NCBI RefSeq assembly: GCF_033807575.1
Contig: NC_084715.1
Span: forward strand, 9,783,349 to 9,847,348
DNA from: Cydia pomonella
Lineage: Eukaryota > Arthropoda > Insecta > Lepidoptera > Tortricidae
Reading direction: 5' to 3'
DNA length: 64,000 nt
Position 1 is the stretch's first letter. Each line of letters starts with the position of its first letter. Under the pieces are notes generated by a model. The model was not told where the DNA came from. It saw nothing but the letters and a program-made list of their open reading frames with translations, and made no database searches. A program made the position numbers and the translations under genes. Below are positions 35,597-46,328 of this stretch, in pieces.

Positions 35597-37419
35597 TTCC
35601 AGACCTCCAGAGTCATGTCCTGTATCATGGGAGGAGGAAGGCCGGTTGTCGCGTCCACCAGAACTTGGTCTAAGTTGTAAATTGTGAACGGAGGACTCAG
35701 GGCCCTGTTCTTGAGGTCTGGTCTCCAGAACACTTTCAACCAACGTGGGGCTACCAACAAATATATCCCTCTCGCATTGTTGAGGTGTTGTAGCACGCGG
35801 GGTATCAGAAACGGGGGTGGGAATACCCACGCTAGGGGATAATCCCACGTTTGGCTGAAGGCATCGTAAAGGCTGGCCTGTCTGTCCGTCAGGTCCAGAG
35901 TGCCGTATATTGGGAGGACATGGGCTACTGACGACGCAAATAGGTCTATTGACGGACGGCCGAATTTTGCAAAAATCTGATTCATTATTTTGGGGCACAG
36001 GTGCCACTCGGGAGGCCTCGTAAGGCGAGACAAGTGATCGGCTTCGCCGTTGTACCGGCCTGGTAAATAATGGATTCCTATGTGAATCTTGAACAGGTCT
36101 AGGATTCTGAATATCTGATGCGAAATCTCCATCAGATAAGGTGACTTTGTGCCCCCTTCGTTTCTTAAATAAGCAACTACCGTTTTGTTGTCTGATTGAA
36201 TTAAAAGAGAGGCACCGGCTAGGTGCCGACCGTGACCTTTTAGAACGTAGTAGATTGCCAACATCTCGCGCTGATTCGAGTGAAGTTTCGCTTCCTCTGG
36301 AGTCCAGAGGCCCCACATCTTGAGATTGTCTAACTGGGCTCCCCACGCTTGCCCCGATGCGTCCGTTACTAGATAACTGGTTGTAGGGGGGTAATGAATT
36401 GGGGAAGTCTTCATTAGATTTGCGCACCACCATTTTAACTCGCTTAATGCATGTGATGGAATTGGGTATAGATGGCGTGGATTTTTGAGCAATAGACTTT
36501 GGCAATGATTTAATAGCGCTCTGTGATTCAAACGACCCCTGGGTACCATAAAGCTGGCAAAATTTACCATTCCTACTAGACTCTGAATTTCGACTAGATT
36601 GCCTGTTTTTCGATTTAGCAAGCTTTGTGCTTTTTGTAGAAAGCTTTGCATTTTTTGAAGCGGTAGAGACTTTTCGTTTCTGTGCGTATCCCAAATCACG
36701 CCCAAGTACTGGAGGCTCTTTTGGGGGGTCAGTATCGATTTGGCATAGTTGACTTGCCAGCCTAGGTATTCCAATAGGCGGGTTGCTTCTAAAGCTTGGT
36801 TGGCTAAAGTTCGGGGGTCCTGATTGGCCATTAGGAAATCGTCCAAGTAAACAACTATTCGAAAACCTTTTTCTCTGAGTAACTGAGCCACCCAATTTGT
36901 AAGGGATGCAAAGACTTTTGGGGCACAGGCTATGCCGAAAGGTAAACAGGTCATTTGCATTAATTGATTGTCGTAAAGTAACCGTAGGAAACATCGATGT
37001 GCTTTGGCAACCGGCAGATGGAAATATGCATTTGATAAATCGATTTTTACAAGCCAGTCGCGCGGTTGCAAGAAAGTTGGTATTTTGTGCATGTTCATTA
37101 AGCGAAAAGGTTTCACTAAAACGTACTCGTTTAGATTTCTTAAATTGAATATCGGGCGGGCCGACCCGTCGCTCTTCGGTATTATGAACATTGGGGATAC
37201 GAAGCTGGGGCTGGGATCTACAGGTTCCAACACGCTCATTTGCAACATTTGATTTATAATGAGATCCATTTCGCAACTTTTGGGAGTCATCAAGGGATGA
37301 GTGACTACATTTGGCACCATTAAAGGGGGTTTGGCTATAAAAGGGATCCGAAAATTTTGAATTATTTGGATTAAGGTATTTGGAGCCTGTAAATCCTTCC
37401 AATGTTTTACAAAATCCAT
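35572..37419 (-). CDS. DIRS reverse transcriptase-RNase H (615 aa)
   Basis: The RT spans roughly residues 50-250, with SPMFIIPKSDGSARPIFNLR, LPFGIACAPKVF and the catalytic YLDD at 191-194. RNase H follows with TDASGQAWGA (Asp353), SNQREMLA (Glu385), QSDNKT (Asp410) and GEADHLSR (Asp461). The C-terminal 150 residues (IDLFAS, WVFPPPFLIPRVL) resemble the region that in DIRS elements is described as methyltransferase-like; I cannot confirm a methyltransferase active site. The start lies 28 nt after the Gag-like stop, and the end overlaps the recombinase start. Uninterrupted. Confidence 0.92.
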   Translation of the reverse strand: MDFVKHWKDLQAPNTLIQIIQNFRIPFIAKPPLMVPNVVTHPLMTPKSCEMDLIINQMLQMSVLEPVDPSPSFVSPMFIIPKSDGSARPIFNLRNLNEYVLVKPFRLMNMHKIPTFLQPRDWLVKIDLSNAYFHLPVAKAHRCFLRLLYDNQLMQMTCLPFGIACAPKVFASLTNWVAQLLREKGFRIVVYLDDFLMANQDPRTLANQALEATRLLEYLGWQVNYAKSILTPQKSLQYLGVIWDTHRNEKSLPLQKMQSFLQKAQSLLNRKTGNLVEIQSLVGMVNFASFMVPRGRLNHRALLNHCQSLLLKNPRHLYPIPSHALSELKWWCANLMKTSPIHYPPTTSYLVTDASGQAWGAQLDNLKMWGLWTPEEAKLHSNQREMLAIYYVLKGHGRHLAGASLLIQSDNKTVVAYLRNEGGTKSPYLMEISHQIFRILDLFKIHIGIHYLPGRYNGEADHLSRLTRPPEWHLCPKIMNQIFAKFGRPSIDLFASSVAHVLPIYGTLDLTDRQASLYDAFSQTWDYPLAWVFPPPFLIPRVLQHLNNARGIYLLVAPRWLKVFWRPDLKNRALSPPFTIYNLDQVLVDATTGLPPPMIQDMTLEVWKCGGGQPA

Positions 37420-37447
37420 TAAACGGCCAGCCCGAAAATTGCTCGAG

Positions 37448-38830
37448 TCACAACTTCCGTCTACCTTGCCCTCGCGATGAGGATGGGCCTGAGAACCTAC
37501 CTCCGCGGTAGCTATTGGTAAAGGCGTCGTTACTTTGAAAACCTTTATTAGCCCTTTGTCGAGACGGCTTTGTCTGTTGGTTATATTTTTGGTTAAAGCG
37601 AGGGTAGCCGCGAGGTTGTGATTGATAGTTCACAAATGGATTGGGCAATGGCATCCGATTTGTGTAATCAGGGTATGCGTAATTAGTATTAAACAAAGGA
37701 GGTGCTTTGTTTGGATAGGTATTAGCATAACTAGGCATGGCCTGAGCTTGCTGTTGTGGCTGAGCTTGCGCAGCAGCCTTATGACTGGAAGGCGCCCTGG
37801 GCGGCCAAAATATTTTAGAGGACCCACCGGCCTTTTCAATTGCGTTGGCCAACTGTTCTTTATGAAATAAATTCTCGCAAGTGGGTGGAATTTTCTTCAA
37901 GCTAGATTTCAGAAAATTGTCCTTGACTGATCGTAACATATTATCGCGCCTTTGTTGTATTAATTCGGCCCTATGGCCACAAGCTATTTGCAAAACATCG
38001 TTACTAATTTTCTGAAAGCTACCTTGCACAAAAATGTCGTTTAATTTCTCCTCCAGTAATTTGGGAGTAATCTGGGCCCCTGAATTCGACCAATCAACTA
38101 AATCTTTAAAACCGCTCTGAGCCGCTTCATTTTGTCTAATAAGGGCTTGCGTAATAGTAGCAAACCCACGTTCAATAAGTGCTAGCGAGTTAGACTTATC
38201 AAATGGCTTGAGCTCATCATTCGTTTCTAGATAAGTGAAACCTGGCGAAGAACAGTATTGTTTTTGTACGTCTGCATAGCGCACACTATCCCAGTCCTCC
38301 GAATTAAATCGCTGAATGTTGTTAATTAAGTTAACTAAGTCTGGCCTCGACTTAGGAATAGTCGGTTCTTTCAAAACAGTATTAAGCGGTAATTGAAATG
38401 AGCACCCTGGTGCAGGCTGCTCGGTGCGAGCCGGGGGCGGGGGCGCGGGCGCTGTGCCCGCAGTACCATTATCAAAAAGATCTCCGCTAACATTTGCACT
38501 AACGCCGTCAGAATCATAAAATTCCTCTACAGTAGGTGTGGAGTGAAACACAGGTTGGTGGGTAGGCTGAAAGGTAGTGCTATTCGTGATGAAATTTGAT
38601 ATTCCACTTACTTGCTCACTTAAATACCTTATTGTAGACTCCATGCGACGGCGCTTATTCTTGCGTCGCTTTGTGCGTTTCGCAGCCTTCCTCTTGCCTC
38701 CAACTTGCGAAGGTCCGGGCTCCCGTGCCTCCGCGGGTGGCCTCGGGGTATTTTCCATAGGGGCAGTATCCGTGGAAGAACTACTGGTAGAATCTGATGA
38801 ATCAGATGACTCACCTGTATCGTGGTCCAT
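37448..38830 (-). CDS. DIRS Gag-like protein (460 aa)
   Basis: First ORF of the element, ATG at 38830. It begins with an acidic Ser/Asp-rich tract (ESSDSSDSTSSSS) and then a basic cluster (KRKAAKRTKRRKNKRRR, about residues 47-63). A helical middle follows, and the C-terminus is rich in Gln, Pro, Asn and Arg (RGGRFSGPSSSRGQGRRKL), which suggests RNA binding. No CCHC zinc knuckle is seen. The Gag role is inferred from position and composition. Confidence 0.8.
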   Translation of the reverse strand: MDHDTGESSDSSDSTSSSSTDTAPMENTPRPPAEAREPGPSQVGGKRKAAKRTKRRKNKRRRMESTIRYLSEQVSGISNFITNSTTFQPTHQPVFHSTPTVEEFYDSDGVSANVSGDLFDNGTAGTAPAPPPPARTEQPAPGCSFQLPLNTVLKEPTIPKSRPDLVNLINNIQRFNSEDWDSVRYADVQKQYCSSPGFTYLETNDELKPFDKSNSLALIERGFATITQALIRQNEAAQSGFKDLVDWSNSGAQITPKLLEEKLNDIFVQGSFQKISNDVLQIACGHRAELIQQRRDNMLRSVKDNFLKSSLKKIPPTCENLFHKEQLANAIEKAGGSSKIFWPPRAPSSHKAAAQAQPQQQAQAMPSYANTYPNKAPPLFNTNYAYPDYTNRMPLPNPFVNYQSQPRGYPRFNQKYNQQTKPSRQRANKGFQSNDAFTNSYRGGRFSGPSSSRGQGRRKL

Positions 38831-38940
38831 TTTGGAAATAATTAATTAAATACCGAACGGTAACACCGTTTTGAATATTTTAAAAACCACTCAATAATTT
38901 AAGTTTTTATAAAACGACCGATTGCTACGGCAAACAAGAC

Positions 38941-39110
38941 GCCAATGACGAGGGCTCCGAGCGCTACCTGCCTCGTTGCCCCACCTGGTGCACAGGACCT
39001 GACGTCACAAGGTAGGGATGGAGTGGGGCGTATTCGTGGTTTGACCGATCTGTTACAGGAAATCAAGTTCGCTACTCTCAAATTATTCATTTATGTTAGG
39101 CTTCAAATAA
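38941..39110. repeat. DIRS inverted terminal repeat, left end of element
   Basis: Partner of 33775-33944, same 170-bp length. On the minus strand it lies upstream of the Gag-like ORF and so should hold the element's promoter. Confidence 0.9.
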
Positions 39111-39944
39111 CGGTTCAAAGCTTAATACCTAGTTTAACAACATTATGTATGCATTTTCATTATTCAGTTACCACAACAAACATTGTCATGGTCACTAAAA
39201 CCTTCAATTCTGTGTCAGTGTTAACCTTAATATACAATTAAATGTTGCATTAAAAACTATATGATTTGAGTAATATTTTAGTCTTTAATTTTGAAAGTTA
39301 TGGGTATGTTATTTATGAATTATTTATTATTTTGAGGTAAGGAATGAATTTAGATTGCATTATTTATTTATGATAAAATTGCTAATGCTGCTGGTACTTA
39401 TTGATTGTATTCTTTAAAAATTCCTAAATAAATCATTGGTTACAACAGTACCCAAGGGTCTATAAGTAGATAAATGCAACTATTAACACTGAATAGGATA
39501 TTGATAACATTTAATTTTATTTTGAAAGTCAATTTATATTTATTAAAACAATAAATTTTGGTAATACCCCACAATTCCCACTACATATTGTACATGCATT
39601 GTTTTTGTTTGTACAACCACCATTTCAATACTATAGGAAGAAATAAAAACCTCATCATCCTACTGTGGACAGACAGGGGCAATTTAGGTTTAATAATAGT
39701 GCAAAGGCAAATGAAAGTTGTAAATGGAGTAGATATGTCTGCAAATGCTTGGAGTATTTAACAACTGCAGTTGCCTTTAAGAGCGCACTCCTCTGTCAAA
39801 AACCTTGTCTGTCAAAATTAATGCTAATCATTTGCGAGTATCAGTTAATAATGCGTCAAAGACATAATCTGAACTTTTTTATCATCCCACTTGGTATTTA
39901 TTTGCAAAATAACAAATATTTATATTTTTGTATAGGATACGAAA

Positions 39945-39995
39945 ATGGCTTCAACTACAATGATCGAGACTGTGACTATTACAAGACCGCTCAAG
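39945..39995 (+). CDS. Candidate start exon of a plus-strand gene (17 codons)
   Basis: An acceptor-like TTTTTGTATAG ends at 39935. It is followed by GATACGAAA and an ATG reading MASTTMIETVTITRPLK, then a good donor CAAG|GTAAGG. The context suits a coding start exon preceded by a non-coding exon, perhaps near 33.2-33.4 kb, which would place the DIRS element in intron 1. The next exon, phase 0, is not identified and may lie beyond the window. The protein family is unknown to me. Confidence 0.5.
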
Positions 39996-40719
39996 GTAAG
40001 GTTTTTGGTTACTTTAATAAGTTTATGCCTACTATTTATTTTTCATTTTAATGTTGAGAATCTAATGGTACTGTTGATGTTTTTGAATCAAACTTTCGTT
40101 TTTTTTAAATATTAAAAATAAATATATTGTTATTTTTATTTTCATATTAGTTGTTTTTTGACTAAATAATGTGATATTATGAACATTCTACATTTTTCAA
40201 CATCCCTATTATACCCAAAGTACCAGATATTGCTAGTTGAAACCTTAATTTAACTGTGACCTAACCTAATTGACTAACCCAGTTTACTTTGATTATTTAC
40301 TGATTAACTAAAATGTTTGCCAGTTGTGTTAGGTACAGGTGCTTAACTAGTATTTAGATGAGCAGCTTATTATATTATGGTATAGAACCAACGCAGAACA
40401 GAAACATTGTTACTTGAGAGCATAATTAATTTAACTACCTATGCTTCGTATTTTATTACTCCCCTTATCAGTTTATTATGTCACGTCTCACACGCGTCGT
40501 AGTATTATTCATGGCGCACTAAAGTACCTTCTGTAGCGAGCAGCTACTTAGATAACAAATGGATTAGTTGCGAGGGCTTATTTATTTAATATTGCCTCTC
40601 CTTGATCCAATTTAAAAAGCCTTTTACGTGTGCAATCTGCGAGAAAACCGTCAAGTGCGAAGCCGAGTAGCTATTGGATTAGTAACGCGGGAACGACGTT
40701 AGTGGAGCTAGGAGGTGTG

Positions 40720-41427
40720 ATGCAGACACACGGCAACTTGACTGCGAGCTATTTGTGGCAACCGGGGGAGTTCGCCAGGCGGATGCTGGGCGAGCGACCT
40801 TCCCCTGTACCTCCGACAAGAGAGCTCTGGCCTCCGCCGCAGCAGCCCATCAGCATCAGCACTCTACACGTCGCTTATCTCCAAGATGAGCCCTACGCGA
40901 GACGGGCTTCGACACTCCCCCCACAACCATACGTACCAACCACAATCCCTGTTGAGTACGAGCACGGACCTCGAGTATGCAATGTGGGCACTAATACCGA
41001 ACCCGCGCCGAATTTACTCGACAGGATGTGGATATTGCTCAAACGTAAACAGGACGATGTCGTTGTCGCTCACTCTACTGGCCGCCTAACCGCCGTCCGA
41101 GAAACCGCTATAGACGGAAAAGAAGAAGAAAATCCAGCTATAAAAGCGTTCAACGGTCTCAAAAAGGCACTCTCCGGTGCAAAGTACAAAATAGCTCCAG
41201 GATCGGAGACTGTAGATAGCCCTAAAATATCATACGAGATGCCGAAACCGGGAGATAGAATGACCACGACCTTTGGAGCTAGAGAGTCAAGGAGTTGGTG
41301 TAAGCTGCTTTCGGGAGCTGAGTGTCAGCGGCGACTCCGTACTATAGGAGACTGGTGTTCCCGTAGACCGCGCCGTCCGCCACGAAGACAGTCGCATCCA
41401 CCTCGGCTACAGATTACCCAGGTCTGA
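40720..41427 (+). CDS. Protein of unknown function (235 aa) or first coding exon
   Basis: Long open frame, markedly more GC-rich than its flanks, starting at the first ATG at 40720; the frame is open from 40606. It is Pro/Arg-rich with the stretches LWQPGEFARRMLGERPSP, YEHGPRVCNVGTNTEPAP and NLLDRMWILLKRKQDDVV, plus a basic C-terminus (RRPRRPPRRQSHPPRLQ). No domain, signal peptide or membrane segment is evident. AATAAA follows at 41579, so it may be a single-exon gene. Alternatively CAG|GTCTGA at 41422-41430 could be a donor, making this an alternative first exon of the 39945 gene. Both are inference. Confidence 0.45.
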   Translation: MQTHGNLTASYLWQPGEFARRMLGERPSPVPPTRELWPPPQQPISISTLHVAYLQDEPYARRASTLPPQPYVPTTIPVEYEHGPRVCNVGTNTEPAPNLLDRMWILLKRKQDDVVVAHSTGRLTAVRETAIDGKEEENPAIKAFNGLKKALSGAKYKIAPGSETVDSPKISYEMPKPGDRMTTTFGARESRSWCKLLSGAECQRRLRTIGDWCSRRPRRPPRRQSHPPRLQITQV

Positions 41428-41603
41428 TGAGCAGAAGATAGAAATCGCCTTGGAACTTTCCAGTCAGAAGTGTGAAGTAAAAGTTGCTGCTACTACTTGT
41501 CATGTTACCATGGCTTATTGCTTATGGCTAAACAATGTTTGTGTTGTAGTATGATTGAAGTTTAGTAGCGTTTTGGCTAATAAATGTGTCTCAGTAAACT
41601 GTG

Positions 41604-41745
41604 TTTTGTTGGCGCGGGTGGGGCTCGGGGCGGGCGGGGCGCGGGCCGCGGCGGCAGGGCGGGCGGCAGTCCCGTGTCAGGCGTCGAGTCGCCCGGTCCG
41701 CCCGCCCAGCGCCGAGGCCCGCCCTGCGTACCCACACAAAGCCGA
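41604..41745. promoter_or_regulatory. GC-rich island
   Basis: About 140 bp of very GC- and CpG-rich sequence (GGGCGGGGCGCGGGCCGCGG) in AT-rich surroundings. Frames are open on both strands because stop codons are rare at this composition, so I do not call a gene. It could be a promoter/5' UTR island. Confidence 0.35.
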
Positions 41746-41799
41746 GTCCCAGACACCCCTTCCTTATCTCTCCCGTCATAAACATACTGCATAGGAAAC

Positions 41800-43320
41800 T
41801 GCACGGTAGCGTTATTGTTAAGTTCTCTTTGTGGTAAATGTGATTTAAGTATAGAATCACTGAACCGACGCGATCCAATGCGCAAATCAGACGACAGAAC
41901 TCGGAATTTTCTGGTAGATTTTTTCATCTACAATAATATGTTCAATTTTTTTTATCGAATTGGACTTCGTTATTTTGTGAAACGAGAGTTTTCGCTTTAA
42001 AATATTTAATTTTCACGACGGAATAGAAGTTTCTTGTAGTTTTGTGCAATTAAATCGTAAAAAATTCAGGCTGATTGGCTTGTTTGTTGAAATTCAGCAT
42101 CAAGCTGAAAAAATACTGTAGCGACATACATGAAGTCGAATTTAATACACCTAATTAATTTATTAATCCTTTAAGATTATTTACCGTAATCACATAGTTA
42201 AGATATATTATAGCAGTGATCGTCTCATCAGTCATCACTAATCGTTTGACTAAAATCAATCGCTAATTAATTCAAGGCGTGACCTGGTTTTAGTAAACAA
42301 TTATGTATTTAGAACTTGAACTTAAAGTTTACTAAAGCTTTTATAGTAGCATTGCAAGAAGTTGTAGTCGTAGCACGTTTCTAATAGAGCAGGGTTTCTC
42401 TATTTCTTTGTCTATATTTTAAGGTACTCCTGGATGACTAGCTTGCTGCCTGTTTGTTAAAAGAAGAAAACTATAACGGCATAAGATTATTCATATTATT
42501 TTTACCTTTTCTTAATAAATATTGAGGATCGTAATTTTCCGTTAGGTGGTGGGTCTATGTAGAAGGGCTGTATATTTATACCCACAGAATTTGACTCTGA
42601 AATTGATGGCACAATTGTTGGTACACAGGTTCTATAATATTACGGTGCTTGTAAACTTTGGTTCCAACTATTGTAGCGGTATGAAATAATCTGTTATAAA
42701 GCGTAGGTTCAAAGTTTTACAGCGTTAGATAAAAAGTTTGCAAATAAGCCCAGAGATTACGGCGATACCTCAAGAATGAACAGCTAATACAGTTACCTGA
42801 TAGCGTTCATAAGCAAAGAAAGCGAAACGGTTGATACACGTGAGACAGCATCGCGATCGTTTCACTTTCATCGACGGACGTTCTGAGACAGTGCTTATAC
42901 ATACAAAAATATAATGGCCGGCAGTCATGCCCCGCGTCATTCACACCGTCTGAAGCTTTCTCTCATATGCTTGTGCTCCGTATTTGTAATAATATATACT
43001 TTCTCACGTACATACGTGTCTACGAGCTGGCGTAAGATTTAATACGTTCAATTACGTGCATAGAAATTCAGTGTGAGTTTTTGTGAATCAATCTGTATAT
43101 TACTATATGCTCGATAGTTGCCTACCTGAATCTTTTCCATCGAATCGCCAAGAACGAGCTTACCTATTAGACATTTTGTCTGATTCAGTGAGAACTTTAC
43201 CGATGCAGTCACTAATCTCATGGGCCAGCAAAAGTTAAAAAAAAGAGCCAGCAACAGGAAAAAATTCAAAGAGGCTCAAATATTCATTGGAATTAGGTTA
43301 GCTGAAAAAGATTACGAATA
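41800..43320. other. Non-coding stretch, nothing recognised
   Basis: AT-rich sequence without a convincing ORF, repeat or RNA gene on either strand. Probably intron or intergenic DNA. Confidence 0.4.
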
Positions 43321-43450
43321 GGGATAAGTTCGCCTTTGTACCTCAATTTCTGTAAATTTTATATGAACCTGTTTATTTATTTACCTATACTTTATTGTAC
43401 ATTAAAAATAAGTACAAATGGCGGTCTTAATGCCTTTAGCCCGTTTTATG

Positions 43451-43603
43451 TACAGTCAGCTGCAGAGACAGGTGACCCTCCCCCCCCACCCCTCCTGCAT
43501 GGACTGATTATACAATAAAGCAGTTACTTCAAAAGTATATCTTTTACGGTTACAGATACTTTTAAAGCGTCGTTTGATCCGCTACTTGGTTGCTGACTGT
43601 ACT
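43451..43603. mobile_element. Foldback element, GTACAGTCAG ends
   Basis: Starts GTACAGTCAGCTGCAGAGAC and ends GGTTGCTGACTGTAC. It resembles the elements at 7180 and 49937. A 3' retrotransposon scrap (GGGATAAGTTCGCC) lies just upstream at 43321. Confidence 0.6.
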
Positions 43604-44743
43604 ACTAATTGGTCTGTCTAAATTGTCATTTTCGGGGTACTAAAAGAGAAGCCGCTAATGTAACCCGAATGAGCCGCATGCGGCTCGCGGGCCGCGGTTA
43701 GCTGAGACTTGTCTATCTTGACATTCTTGACACACTCGCGACTTGAAATAGGTACCTATTTGGTTAAGTATATATAAAAACCAACTATCCATCAGAAACT
43801 ACTAGTAATTTACTTGTACACTACAACTTTACCGAATTTATAAGGATTATTTAGGACCAGGCCAATAACTATCGAACAAATTTTTATGTGAACACTGTAC
43901 CTATTCGTTGCTAGAAATACACGATTTAGACTTGCTAGTCGAACATACTTAATAACAAGAAAGTAACAAAACACAAACGTAGACGTCTAAGTTGTATATT
44001 CGTACGAGCTGTATAGTCGTCCGGATGTTCGGAAGCGCGCTACATACATAAACGCTGCTATGTAAACAGTTTGCTTAAAGAAATCGTTTAGTAGTATCAG
44101 TTCAAACAAATGAAATGAATGCTTAGAATAGTAAAATCGTTTGTTTACTTAGCTGACTACCGAGCGGATGGTTCTTTTGTCGAAATATCAATAAAACGAT
44201 AGAAATAGTATTACTTCCAGTTAACCTTACATAGTGATTAGTTTGCGTGCTTAACAGACATACAAAAAACAATAAAAAAAGCAAAACATTAGCACGACAC
44301 AATTCGTCGTAACTGAAATAATAGTCATGAAATTTACAACAACGCTTCTACAACAGTTTGGCAACGCAACTCTATCAACGTTAAGTCTTTTTGTCACGAC
44401 ATTCGTATTTTTTCATCGCGCGTTCGTGTTTTATTCCAATATTGGTATCGCTAGGGTAATTTTTGTCCAGCGCCGCGGCGTTGTGACGCCACGGGCGACC
44501 TCATTCGGTGACCAGCCTTCCCCCACAACACGTGTGCTCCTTTCTGTGACCTAAATTTCTAGGAAAGTCGTGCGGAAAGGGTGGCTAAGCTGTCAGTAAT
44601 TTAACCTGTGTTACAGTTACGGTCCAACTCACACACTTTTTGTGGCTTTGGAATAAGGTGAAAATATGTAGTTTCACATGTTTATCACAGTGCCTCCACC
44701 GTATTTTACTGCTGCTCCGGCTCTATGCTCATGCGATCATATT
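43604..44743. other. Non-coding stretch
   Basis: Contains a short palindromic word CCGCATGCGGCTCGCGGGCC near 43674 that recalls hAT-type repeats, but no element can be bounded. The 75-codon frame at 44327-44554 has no recognised domain. Confidence 0.35.
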
Positions 44744-45960
44744 AAAAAAAAAGCGGCCTAGTGCGAGTCGGACTCGCCCATTAAGGGTTCCGTACCATTT
44801 ATGACGTATTCAAAAAACTACTTACTAGATCTCGTTCAAACCAATTTTCGGTGGAAGTTTGCATGGTAATGTACATCATATATTCTTTTTAGTTTTATCA
44901 TTCTCTTATTTTAGAAGTTACAGGGGGGGAGGGGGGAGACATTTTACCACTTAAAAATTGAGTTTCAGTTCAAAGTATGGGGAACCCCCAAAAGTTTTTG
45001 TTTTTTTTTTTATCTATTTTTGTATGAAAATCTTAATGCGGTTCACAGAATACATCTACTTACCAAGTTTCAACAGTATAGTTTTAGAAAAAAAGTGGCT
45101 GTGACATACGGACGGACAGACAGACAGACATGACGAATCCATAAGGGTTCCGTTTTTTGCCATTTGGCTACGGAACCCTAAAAACGCATAGATTTATTTA
45201 TTTATTTTTTACTTCGACGTGCCGAAGCCTAAATCATCAGTAATTGAGACTCCATTATATGTTATCATTTTACGAGTATAAACATATTAGATTTTTTGTG
45301 CTTCTAATTGCGTATCTCGACCGTTTTTACGTATAAATCATTTTGATTGAGTAAACATAATTATGACTATGAGTCATTTCATCAAAGTATCTTTTCAGAT
45401 ATGAAAAAAAAATTGCTTTACCATATAAAACTATTTATCAATTATACATTAGGAATAGCAAAACGAACCGAATAATTAGTGCCGGATAAATTTAAGTTCG
45501 ATTTTCAAAGATTTCAATACGAAATTCATTAATGACGAAATTTCCGTTTTTAAGGTTCATCGCTAAATATCACGAGAGCCACTTAAGTTATCGATTTGAA
45601 ATTTAGAATAATTGTGAACAACGCTAACCCAGACACATTAAAAGTATTTCTATTTTTTATTAACTATGGAAAATGCCCAATATGAAGAGGGGGCAAAATT
45701 TCAAAGTATAGTGACTAGGTCAAGTGGGGTATCATTTGAAAGAACTCAAATTGGACATTCCAAAACTGTTTTTTTCTTGTTTCTTATAGTGATAAAAATG
45801 ATTTATCAAGGAAAGTGTGAAAAAAATGTCATTCTCCCCCTTATCTCCGAAGTTTACATAATATTAACATTACTATAATTTTTACAGGAAATAAATAATC
45901 AGAGTTTGTACGGAACCCTCGGTGCGCGAGTAAAACGAACTCGCACTTGACCGGTTTTTA
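44744..45960. mobile_element. Lepidopteran-type TIR repeat, about 1.2 kb
   Basis: The left end AAAAAGCGGCCTAGTGCGAG...GGGTTCCGTACC pairs with the right end GGAACCCTCGGTGCGCGAGT...CTCGCACTTGACCGGTTTTT, giving TIRs of about 50 bp. An internal block ACGGACGGACAGACAGACAG...GGTTCCGTT..ACGGAACCCTAAAA at 45110-45185 is typical of this very common lepidopteran family. The ORF at 45666-45878 is within the repeat and not called a gene. Confidence 0.75.
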
Positions 45961-46184
45961 TTTTCTTAGTCATTTCTAATAATACAAAACAGCTTTCAGT
46001 ATAAAATATATAATATAAAAAATATACGCATTAGTTAAAAAAAACCATGGCCATAATTAGCATTGAAATATCTCTCTCAATGGTATAAATAATATTTTAA
46101 TCGCATGAGTAAAGCCGGAGCAGCTATCGAAGCAATCCTCGTACACCTAGTACAATGAAATGATACTCAATTATAGGAGTGATA

Positions 46185-46328
46185 TGTGATGTTATCTATG
46201 AAAAGGGACCTTATTGTCGAGGGCGCTTCCGCCGTCATAAACGATGCTCCGATACAAATATAACGCTGCGACGCAATGCGGCGTAAGCGCCATCGACAAT
46301 TAGGTCCCTTTTCATAGATAATGCCACA
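46185..46328. mobile_element. MITE family B, copy 1 (144 bp)
   Basis: Starts TGTGATGTTATCTATGAAAA and ends TTTTCATAGATAATGCCACA. The inverted arms of about 55 bp include GGGACCTTATTGTCGA/TCGACAATTAGGTCCC. Nearly identical to 48661-48806. Confidence 0.85.

Larger units (their letters stand above)
33728..39127 (-). mobile_element. DIRS-like tyrosine-recombinase retrotransposon, apparently full length
   Basis: About 5.4 kb on the minus strand with three long ORFs: Gag-like (38830-37448), RT-RNase H (37419-35572) and tyrosine recombinase (to 34613). Inverted terminal repeats of 170 bp lie at 33775-33944 and 38941-39110. Outside them are unequal extensions of 47 bp (33728-33774) and 17 bp (39111-39127). 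An internal complementary region at 33977-34089 is the inverted copy of both outer ends joined together. This is the textbook layout of DIRS-1-type elements, which replicate through a circle and integrate by recombinase. Both ends carry AATA and no longer target duplication is seen. All ORFs are uninterrupted, so recent activity is likely. Confidence 0.92.

Noticed and set aside
41555..41927. ORFs in several frames on both strands
   Set aside because: Stop codons are rare in this GC-rich island, and no frame shows a domain or consistent codon use.
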